Assembly (NCBI GenBank): GCA_001916055.1
Contig: MNRR01000022.1
Coordinates: 72,635 to 80,674, forward strand
DNA: 8,040 nucleotides
Reading direction: 5' to 3'
Source of the DNA: Clostridium sp. 28_12
GTDB taxonomy: Bacteria > Bacillota > Clostridia > TANB77 > CAG-508
The position numbers were made by a program, and so were the translations under genes. The notes below the pieces were generated by a model. It worked only from the letters and a program-made list of their open reading frames with translations, did not search any database and was not told where the DNA came from. Positions 1 to 6,122 of the stretch are shown piece by piece; the first letter of the stretch is position 1, and each line of letters starts with the position of its first letter.

Positions 1-939
1 AAAATAGTAGTATTAATTGATGGAAAAGAAATAGATGAAAAATGTATATCATATTCATATAAATATGATTTAATATCAATAATAAAAGGATATGGAACAT
101 ATAATGAAAATCCAACTCCAATGTTTGATATAAATATCCCTACAACCAAAATAGAAGATGGAAAACATTCATTAGAACTTCAAATGAAATTAGAAGATGG
201 TACAAGTTTAGAAAGTATAAAAAAAGATATAATAGTTGAAAAGTTTAAAAGTATATTAAATATAGATACTAATTTAAAAAATGCAAAATTCGATAAATAT
301 GGAATAAATATATCAGGATGGCGACTAGCTAATGAAAAAAATTCAATAAAAGTATTAATAGATAATAAAGAAATAGATGATAAATATATATCATATTCAT
401 ATAAGTATGATTTAATATCAATAGTAAAAGGGTATGGAACATATGAAGAAAATTCAACTCCAATGTTTGATATAAATATACCAACAATAGATATTACGAA
501 TGGGGAACATCAAATAGAAATACAAGTCGAATTGGAAAATGGAACAATAGTAAAAAAAGTCAAAAATAAAATAATAATAGATAAAAGTATAAAGCACATT
601 TTAAATATTGATACAGATATAAATGGATTAGTTTTTAATGAACTGAAAAAAATACAAATATCAGGATGGAAATTAGCAACAGAAAAAGGAACGAAACTAG
701 TTGTCTATATAGATAACAAAAAAATAGATGATAGCCATATTAAAAATTCACGTACATATGATTTGATATCAATAGTAAAAGGATATGGAACATATGAAGA
801 AAACCCAACACCAATGTTTGAAGTGAATATTAGTACAGAAAATATTAGTAAACAAAATCATAACATTAAAATACAATATCTAGCTGAAGATGGAAGCATA
901 TTAGACAATGTAGAATTTGTTGCTATATATGGTGATAAG
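1..939 (+). repeat. Tandem protein-repeat array in the GH25 gene (1 partial + 2 full copies)
   Basis: Three in-frame copies begin before base 1, at 253 and at 598, with a period of about 345 bases (115 codons). Each full copy opens with ILNIDT, then a GW(K/R)LA strand motif, a short D-x-K-x-I-D turn, and a core YDLISIVKGYGTYEENP followed by a PMF-type strand, ending in a G-x-H-x-I-x-I strand and a lysine-rich linker. The 60-base cores lie at 55-114, 397-456 and 748-807. The alternating hydrophobic pattern suggests a small beta-sandwich domain, perhaps serving attachment to the cell surface or spacing of the enzyme; that role is inferred. Confidence 0.9.
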
Positions 940-1572
940 TATAGAGGAATAGATGTTAGTCAAAAAAATGGAATAGTTAATTGGAGGCAAGTAGCAAATT
1001 CAGGAATAGATTTTGCAATGATTAGAATAGGATATAGAGGGTATAGAGGAGCTACCTTAGTCCTAGACGATCAGGCTATTTATAATTTAAGAGAGGCAAA
1101 ATCTTTTGGAATAAAAGTAGGAGTATATTTTGTAACACAGGCAATAAATTTAAGTGAAGCACAAGAAGAGGCTTTGTGGGTAGCGGGACAACTTAATAAA
1201 AATGGTATAAAACTTGAATACCCTGTTGCAATAGATGTAGAGGATTCAGGGGCAAGAAAAAATGGATATTTACCAGGTAGAGCAGATTTGTTAGATTCAG
1301 AAACTAGAACAATGTTAACAAGAGCATTTTGCGATGTAATAAAATATCAAGGATTTATACCAGCTGTTTATACAAGTAAAAACTGGTTTAATACTCATTT
1401 GAATTATGCAGAATTAACCAACTATGACATTTGGGTTGCTCATTATACATATGATGAAAATAAACAGACAGATTTTGATAAAAATTATCAAGTTTGGCAA
1501 TATACAGACAAAGGAAGTATACTAGGAGTTTCTGGTAATGTTGATAAAAATATTTGTTATAAAAGATATTAA
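1..1572 (+). CDS. Repeat-bearing GH25 muramidase (lysozyme), 5' end outside window
   Basis: The frame is open from base 1, so the true start and any signal peptide lie upstream; the ATG at 121 falls inside a repeat and is not a credible start. The visible part is 523 residues. Residues 1-313 (counted from base 1) hold one partial and two complete copies of a repeat of about 115 residues. Residues 315-523 form a GH25 domain, which in this family hydrolyses the MurNAc-beta-1,4-GlcNAc bond of peptidoglycan. Seen directly: YRGIDVSQ with the first conserved Asp at 318, the VAIDVED strand with Asp412 and Glu414 (the family DxE catalytic pair), WVAHY, and the terminal VWQYTDKG...GNVDKN segment. The domain has normal family length and looks intact. 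It is followed 12 bases later by a gene with the same repeats and a peptidase head. It probably acts outside the cell on the cell wall, its own or another's; which is not decidable here. Confidence 0.93.
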   Translation, partial: KIVVLIDGKEIDEKCISYSYKYDLISIIKGYGTYNENPTPMFDINIPTTKIEDGKHSLELQMKLEDGTSLESIKKDIIVEKFKSILNIDTNLKNAKFDKYGINISGWRLANEKNSIKVLIDNKEIDDKYISYSYKYDLISIVKGYGTYEENSTPMFDINIPTIDITNGEHQIEIQVELENGTIVKKVKNKIIIDKSIKHILNIDTDINGLVFNELKKIQISGWKLATEKGTKLVVYIDNKKIDDSHIKNSRTYDLISIVKGYGTYEENPTPMFEVNISTENISKQNHNIKIQYLAEDGSILDNVEFVAIYGDKYRGIDVSQKNGIVNWRQVANSGIDFAMIRIGYRGYRGATLVLDDQAIYNLREAKSFGIKVGVYFVTQAINLSEAQEEALWVAGQLNKNGIKLEYPVAIDVEDSGARKNGYLPGRADLLDSETRTMLTRAFCDVIKYQGFIPAVYTSKNWFNTHLNYAELTNYDIWVAHYTYDENKQTDFDKNYQVWQYTDKGSILGVSGNVDKNICYKRY

Positions 1573-1577
1573 AGGGG
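1573..1577 (+). promoter_or_regulatory. Ribosome binding site (AGGGG) for the M14 gene
   Basis: AGGGG begins directly after the TAA of the GH25 gene and sits 7 bases before the ATG at 1585. It supports that start and shows that the second gene is translated from the same message. Confidence 0.75.
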
Positions 1578-1584
1578 AATTAGA

Positions 1585-4191
1585 ATGAAGAATATAAAGA
1601 GAGTAATTATAGTATTTTTGATAATAATGATAATTTCTATGTTATATAATGTTTTTGCTAAAGATAATACAATAGTATCAATATTAAATATAGATACAAA
1701 CCTAGAGCAAACATTTTATATAGAAGAAGAAAAAATACATATTGAAGGTTGGAAATTAGCGACACAAGAAAACACAAAATTAATTGTTTATTTAGACGGA
1801 AAAGAAATAGATAATAATTGTATAAAGTATTCCTATAAATATGATTTAATATCAATAGTGAAAGGATATGGAACATATAAAGAAAATCCATTACCTAATT
1901 TTGATATAGATATATCATTAAAAGAAATTAATGTGGGAAAACACAATTTACAAATTATATTTATGACTGAAAATGACAATAGAATATTAAAAAGTATAAA
2001 TAAAGATATAAATGTAAGTAAAAATATAAAACATATATTAAATATAGACTCACCTTCAAATGGGAACACATTTTATAAAAGTGGAATAAAGGTAGATGGT
2101 TGGAAATTAGCAACAGAGAAAGATACCAAATTAGTAGCTTTAGTGGATGAAAAAGAAATAAATAAAACTGATGTAAATATGTATTATGCTTATGATCTAA
2201 TATCAATAATAAGAGGATATGGAACATATGAAGAAAATCCATTTCCTAATTTTACAATAACTATACCAACTGAAGAGATACAACAAGGGAAGCATAAGTT
2301 AAAAATACAATTTAAAACATCAGATGATGTATTGTTGGAAGAAAAAGAAATAGAAATTATAGTTGATAAAAATATAAAACATACATTAAATGTAGATACA
2401 CCTAGTAATAATGAACAATTTGATAAATATGGAATCAATATTTCAGGTTGGAAACTATCAACAGAAAAAAACACAAAAATAGACATATTATTAGATAACA
2501 AAGAAATAGATAATCTTGATGTAAGATATTCCTATAAATATGATTTAATATCAATAGTAAAAGGATATGGAACATATGAAGAAAATCCATTACCAATGTT
2601 CGATATCAATATTCCGATTGATCAAATTAGTCAAGGAAAGCACAAAATTAAAATTCAATTTAAAACTGCAGATGGTGTACTACTTGATGAAACAGAAAGA
2701 ACAGTTATAATTGATAAAGCAATAAAACATATTTTAAATATTGATACTGTATTGTCAGAACAAGTATGGAGTCCGAATGGAATTGAAATAAATGGATGGA
2801 AACTTGCAAATATTCCAGATACCAAATTAAAAGTATACATAGAAAATAAGGAAATAGAAAATTTATCAATAGAATATTCCTATAAATATGATTTAATATC
2901 AATGGTAAAAGGATATGGAACATATAAAGAAAATCCAACACCTAATTTTAAAATAGTGATACCAGTCACAGAATTCGGATCTGGAGATAATGAGATAGAA
3001 ATAAAGATGATAAGTGAACAAGGTGATGTTTTAGAAGAAGCAAAATCGACAATACCAGAATATAAAACACAAATATGTATAGATACAATTTATGATAGAA
3101 CAACAATAACAAATGAAACACAATTTCTTGGTGGATGGGTAATGACAACAGTGCCAAATACACGAGTAAGAGTGTTAATTGATGGAAATTATAGAAATGA
3201 AGATGTAACAAGATACGAAAGACAAGATGTAATAAATGCAATTTCTGGATATGGTAATAATGGCACGAACTCACAACCAGGATTTGGATGTAATATTGAC
3301 TTTTCAAAATTTAATTTAGGATTACATCAAATTGCGATAAGAGTGGAAGAAAATAACGGTAAGATAGTAGGAGAACAGGTAATATATATTTTTCTAAGGC
3401 AAAGTGTAATATATGAACAAGGAACTTTTGGAGATAGTGGATTAGTAAGAGCAGGAAATCCTTATGGCTCTAAATTACAATATTATCGTTATGGAAATGG
3501 ACCAAACGTATTTTTTGCAACATTTACTGTACATGGATTTGAAGATAATTGGGACCATGATGGAGAAGCATTGGTAAATATTGCAAACAAATTTTATGAA
3601 GAATTGAAAACAAAACATAGACAGAATTTTGAACTAGCAGATAAATGGACAATATATATATTACCAGAAATAAATCCAGATGGTAGAAGATATGGAAATG
3701 ATAATAATGGGGCTGGAAGAACAACATTATATAGCCAAGCTCCAAATAATCAAGGAATAGATTTGAATAGGTGTTGGAAGAGTACTGGATTTAGAGCAAA
3801 TGAAAAAGCTAGAAATTATGCAGGTACAGCACCATATCAAGCTTATGAGGCTCAGGCATTAAGAGACTTCCTTATATCACATAAATCACAAAATGGTCAA
3901 ACAATATTAGTGGATTTACATGGTTGGTTGGAACAATTAATAGGCGATAGGCAAGTTGGAATGTATTATGCAGTACAATTTCCAAATGCACATGGAAGAT
4001 CTTTAGATAGATATGGAGATGGATATATAATTGATTGGGCAAGAACAGCATTGGCAAGTAATGGAAGATTAGCAAAAACATCATTAATAGAATTGCCACG
4101 AAATGTATATAGTAATAGAGATGTTGAAAATCAAAGATTAGCAGAAAGATATATACAAGCAACACTATCAATGCTTCATGGAATAATTTAA
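1585..4191 (+). CDS. Secreted repeat protein with C-terminal M14 zinc carboxypeptidase-like domain
   Basis: This 868-residue protein starts with a signal peptide: KNIKR, a hydrophobic stretch at about 7-24, and a likely cleavage site after V-F-A (Ala25). Five repeats follow at about residues 33, 151, 267, 383 and 496, the same family as in the upstream GH25 protein. A short linker from about 607 leads to the M14 domain (about 637-868). Visible active-site residues, matched to carboxypeptidase A by spacing: zinc ligands His650, Glu653 (HGFE) and His779 (DLHG); NPDG at 697-700; Arg712 in the place of Arg127; Asn728-Arg729 (DLNR) for substrate carboxylate binding; Glu836 (IELP) as general base. 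The enzyme should therefore be active. Bacterial M14 proteins next to muramidases often cut peptidoglycan stem peptides, so that substrate is likely but unproven. No LPXTG or other known wall anchor is visible; the repeats may do the attaching. Confidence 0.92.
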   Translation: MKNIKRVIIVFLIIMIISMLYNVFAKDNTIVSILNIDTNLEQTFYIEEEKIHIEGWKLATQENTKLIVYLDGKEIDNNCIKYSYKYDLISIVKGYGTYKENPLPNFDIDISLKEINVGKHNLQIIFMTENDNRILKSINKDINVSKNIKHILNIDSPSNGNTFYKSGIKVDGWKLATEKDTKLVALVDEKEINKTDVNMYYAYDLISIIRGYGTYEENPFPNFTITIPTEEIQQGKHKLKIQFKTSDDVLLEEKEIEIIVDKNIKHTLNVDTPSNNEQFDKYGINISGWKLSTEKNTKIDILLDNKEIDNLDVRYSYKYDLISIVKGYGTYEENPLPMFDINIPIDQISQGKHKIKIQFKTADGVLLDETERTVIIDKAIKHILNIDTVLSEQVWSPNGIEINGWKLANIPDTKLKVYIENKEIENLSIEYSYKYDLISMVKGYGTYKENPTPNFKIVIPVTEFGSGDNEIEIKMISEQGDVLEEAKSTIPEYKTQICIDTIYDRTTITNETQFLGGWVMTTVPNTRVRVLIDGNYRNEDVTRYERQDVINAISGYGNNGTNSQPGFGCNIDFSKFNLGLHQIAIRVEENNGKIVGEQVIYIFLRQSVIYEQGTFGDSGLVRAGNPYGSKLQYYRYGNGPNVFFATFTVHGFEDNWDHDGEALVNIANKFYEELKTKHRQNFELADKWTIYILPEINPDGRRYGNDNNGAGRTTLYSQAPNNQGIDLNRCWKSTGFRANEKARNYAGTAPYQAYEAQALRDFLISHKSQNGQTILVDLHGWLEQLIGDRQVGMYYAVQFPNAHGRSLDRYGDGYIIDWARTALASNGRLAKTSLIELPRNVYSNRDVENQRLAERYIQATLSMLHGII
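1681..3069 (+). repeat. Four tandem copies of the ~116-residue repeat in the M14 gene
   Basis: Copies start at 1681, 2035, 2383 and 2731, each at the ILNID-type opening, with periods of 354, 348, 348 and 339 bases. The 60-base cores at 1831-1890, 2182-2241, 2530-2589 and 2878-2937 encode near-identical versions of YDLISIVKGYGTYEENP. The cores of copies 1, 3 and 4 differ from one another by only two bases per pair, while the flanking parts of the same copies have diverged clearly. Boundaries are set by the recurring K-H-(I/T)-L-N junction. Confidence 0.93.
3070..3402 (+). repeat. Fifth, diverged repeat copy next to the M14 domain
   Basis: This copy keeps the opening (CIDT), the GGW strand, the V-L-I-D-G turn, a GYG core (3247-3255) and the G-L-H-Q-I strand, but its centre reads R-Q-D-V-I-N-A-I-S-GYG followed later by P-G-F instead of the YDLISIVKGYG version. 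The R-x-DV...GY...GF pattern resembles widespread bacterial surface repeats of the Ig-like type found in wall enzymes. It therefore looks like the version closest to the parent family, with the other copies a lineage-specific expansion. The family link is from memory of such repeats and not a database match. Confidence 0.75.
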
Positions 4192-4201
4192 TTAAAGAAA
4201 G

Positions 4202-4885
4202 ATGATGAAAATGAAAAATAAAAAAATTATATTCCTGGTAGTAATATTAATAATTATTGTTTTAATAATAATAAAATATTGGAGAAATAATAATAATATT
4301 GAACATGGAAATGTAGAAACATTAAAAAAAGATGTGGGAATTACTGGTGATAATGAATTGTATCAAGTTCAAACTGAATATGATGGAAAAAAAATATTGG
4401 ACATAAAACCAGAAATTCAATATAAAGTCGCATTTGCAGGTATAATAGAGCAAGGAAAACCAAAAATTGAAAATGTTGATGCTATATTTAATAATAATTA
4501 CCCCGAAGATTATGGAATATGGATAGAAAATAATAGCAGAGATAAAATTTTACAAATTCTCAATAGAAACTTGAATAATGAGTATGAAATAAATAAAAAC
4601 GGTTATTTAGACATAAAAAAAGAAGATAATCTTACAGATATTGACAAAGAATTGAAGAAAATGATTGGAGCTAAAAAAAAATATATAATAACAATATCGG
4701 AAGTTTATTATGGAGTAGATAGGGTTTCAGGTGAAATTTTAGATAATTTTTATGAAGACATGGATCCATACCAGGCAACAAAAATAGTTGATTATGGAGA
4801 TGATATAATTATCTTTGTAACAACAAATAAAGAACAAAAACTTACAGACAAAGAAATATTGCAAGAATTAATTTCATATATGTAA
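4202..4885 (+). CDS. Small membrane-anchored extracytoplasmic protein of unknown function
   Basis: I do not recognise this 227-residue protein. It begins with a basic segment (KMKNKK) and one strongly hydrophobic helix at about residues 9-25, followed by KYWR and an Asn-rich stretch. There is no lipobox cysteine and no clear signal-peptidase site, so it is more likely an N-terminally anchored membrane protein with about 195 residues outside. The soluble part is mixed alpha/beta and charged, with a segment near YKVAFAGIIEQGKP and a C-terminal part containing DYGDDIIIFVTTNKEQ and a final helix. ATGs at 4202, 4205 and 4211 are all possible starts; the upstream AAAGAAAG is a weak ribosome site and does not decide between them. 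It lies 10 bases after the M14 gene and before a terminator, so it is probably co-transcribed with the two hydrolases and may partner or regulate them. Confidence 0.82.
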   Translation: MMKMKNKKIIFLVVILIIIVLIIIKYWRNNNNIEHGNVETLKKDVGITGDNELYQVQTEYDGKKILDIKPEIQYKVAFAGIIEQGKPKIENVDAIFNNNYPEDYGIWIENNSRDKILQILNRNLNNEYEINKNGYLDIKKEDNLTDIDKELKKMIGAKKKYIITISEVYYGVDRVSGEILDNFYEDMDPYQATKIVDYGDDIIIFVTTNKEQKLTDKEILQELISYM

Positions 4886-4911
4886 AAACAAGACAATTTT
4901 TTATTGAAGAC

Positions 4912-4962
4912 AATCCAAATTATTAGACGAAATAAGTTTGATAATTTGGATTTATTTTTTTT
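4912..4962 (+). terminator. Intrinsic (rho-independent) terminator
   Basis: A perfect 12-base inverted repeat (AATCCAAATTAT at 4912-4923, ATAATTTGGATT at 4941-4952) extends inward by five further pairs, two of them G-U, to a loop of about 7 bases (4929-4935). It is followed by a run of eight T at 4955-4962. The stem is AT-rich, as expected in this genome. Lying 27 bases after the stop of the membrane-protein gene, it closes the first transcription unit. Confidence 0.85.
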
Positions 4963-5006
4963 CTAAACTTTAAAGATGAAATTATTTAAAAAAATTCATA
5001 AAAATG

Positions 5007-5035
5007 TTGAAATATGTAAGCTTTAATGATAAAAT
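5007..5035 (+). promoter_or_regulatory. Sigma-A-type promoter with extended -10, for the glycosyltransferase-heptose operon
   Basis: TTGAAA at 5007-5012 (five of six bases match TTGACA) is separated by exactly 17 bases from TAAAAT at 5030-5035 (five of six match TATAAT). A TG at 5027-5028, one base before the -10, gives an extended -10 element. The expected transcript start is near 5042, leaving a leader of only about 23 bases before the GTG at 5065, so there is no room for a riboswitch. In so AT-rich a sequence chance matches occur, but the spacing, TG and position between a terminator and a gene make this a strong call. Confidence 0.75.
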
Positions 5036-5050
5036 ACATTGGGAAAAAGA

Positions 5051-5056
5051 AAGAGG
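5051..5056 (+). promoter_or_regulatory. Ribosome binding site AAGAGG supporting a GTG start
   Basis: AAGAGG ends 8 bases before the GTG at 5065. An in-frame TAA at 5062-5064 directly precedes that GTG, and no methionine codon occurs in frame until well inside the glycosyltransferase fold, so this site fixes the non-ATG start. Confidence 0.8.
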
Positions 5057-5064
5057 TAAAATAA

Positions 5065-6102
5065 GTGGATAAATATAAATTATCAATAGTAGCACTGGTA
5101 TACAATTTAGAAGAATATTTGCCAAGATGTTTAGATTCTTTGGTAAGTCAAACATTAGAAGATATAGAAATACTTTGCGTAGATGATGGTTCAAAAGATT
5201 CTGCACCACAAATAATAGATGAATATGCACACAAGTATCCTCAAAAAGTAAAAGCATTTCATAAAGAAAATGGTGGAGAATTTACAACCAGAAATTATGG
5301 GTTAGAAAGAGCAACAGGAGAATATATAACATTTGTGGATACAGATGACTATGTTGAACCGGATTGGGCAGAAAAATTATATAATGCAGCTAAAGAAAAC
5401 AATGCAGATATGGCTGTATGTGGATTTGAAAGAATAGATTTAAAAACAAACAAAGTAGTTGGAAAAGACATGACAAAACAAGGAAATACAGTAAAAGAAA
5501 TAACATCAGAAGATGATTTTATGGTATTTGTAAATCCAGCACCTTGGAATAAAATTTATAAAAGAGAAAAAGTAAAAGATTTAAGGTTTTTACCATTTAG
5601 AGGATTTAATGATGCTATGTTCTTAACAAGTGCATTTATTAGAATAAATAAGATAGCATTTGTACCAGACATATTATATCACTATTATCTACGAAGTGAT
5701 TCTCAAATACATAGTGTAAATGAACAAGATGTAAAAAATTTAAAAAAATACTTGTTAAAAGTAAAAGAATTATATCAAAAAGAAGGCAAATATGAAGAAA
5801 TGGGGCCGATATTGGAAATGATGGCATTTTTACATTTGGCAGTATCTGTAATGTACAGAGCTTCATATAATCCAGATATAAATATAAAAAAAATGACTAA
5901 AGAAACTAGAGAATATTTAGATACTAATTTTAGTGAATGGAGAAAAAATAAATTCTTAACATTTAGATATTCTATAACTAGAGGTGTAAAACATTTAGGA
6001 TTATATGTAATTGCATTATTATATAAGATGAATTTACAAATGCTATATATAAGAGCATATAGATTTGTAGTTGATAAAATTAAAGTAGATATTAAATTCT
6101 AA
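5065..6102 (+). CDS. Family 2 glycosyltransferase (GT-A fold)
   Basis: This 345-residue protein has a standard GT2 catalytic domain in its first two thirds. Visible motifs are the opening strand LSIVALVYN with YLPRCLDSLVSQ, the nucleotide-binding DDGS at 40-43, the NGGEFTTRNYGL segment, the metal-binding DTDD at 92-95, PWNKIYKR at 160-167 and an Asp183 in GFNDAMF where related enzymes have the catalytic acidic region. The last 50 or so residues are basic and hydrophobic, suggesting attachment to the inner face of the membrane. Such enzymes add one sugar from a nucleotide donor to a growing surface polysaccharide or lipid-linked glycan; donor and acceptor cannot be read from sequence. The start is GTG. 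The gene is first in a unit with hldE and gmhA, so a heptose-containing surface glycan is a reasonable guess for its pathway. Confidence 0.92.
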   Translation: MDKYKLSIVALVYNLEEYLPRCLDSLVSQTLEDIEILCVDDGSKDSAPQIIDEYAHKYPQKVKAFHKENGGEFTTRNYGLERATGEYITFVDTDDYVEPDWAEKLYNAAKENNADMAVCGFERIDLKTNKVVGKDMTKQGNTVKEITSEDDFMVFVNPAPWNKIYKREKVKDLRFLPFRGFNDAMFLTSAFIRINKIAFVPDILYHYYLRSDSQIHSVNEQDVKNLKKYLLKVKELYQKEGKYEEMGPILEMMAFLHLAVSVMYRASYNPDINIKKMTKETREYLDTNFSEWRKNKFLTFRYSITRGVKHLGLYVIALLYKMNLQMLYIRAYRFVVDKIKVDIKF

Positions 6103-6112
6103 TGTCTAGAAT

Positions 6113-6116
6113 GGAG
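6113..6116 (+). promoter_or_regulatory. Ribosome binding site GGAG deciding the hldE start
   Basis: GGAG lies 6 bases before the ATG at 6123. The in-frame ATG at 6102 (overlapping the previous stop as TAATG) has no such site upstream, and the ATG at 6111 overlaps the GGAG itself, so 6123 is preferred. Confidence 0.7.
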
Positions 6117-6122
6117 AGAAAA

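Noticed and set aside
121..123. ATG as the start of the GH25 protein
   Set aside because: The frame is open to base 1 and the 40 codons before this ATG encode part of a repeat (KYDLISIIKGYGTY), so the protein begins upstream of the window.
1..3402. CRISPR-like or non-coding tandem repeat array
   Set aside because: The period is about 345 bases and always a multiple of three, and the units encode a protein domain in an unbroken frame.
1658..4171. Many minus-strand open frames of 60-113 codons opposite the M14 gene
   Set aside because: They are rich in Leu, Ile, Tyr and Phe, as expected for the complement of an AT-rich repeated gene, recur in step with the repeats, and lack family motifs.
4982..5257. 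Minus-strand frame of 91 codons over the promoter and glycosyltransferase start
   Set aside because: It overlaps a confidently identified gene and its promoter, and its sequence is a low-complexity hydrophobic shadow with no recognisable domain.
6102..6122. ATG at 6102 or 6111 as the hldE start
   Set aside because: The one-base overlap TAATG is tempting as translational coupling, but there is no ribosome site before 6102, while GGAG is well placed before 6123, and homologues begin close to the 6123 methionine.
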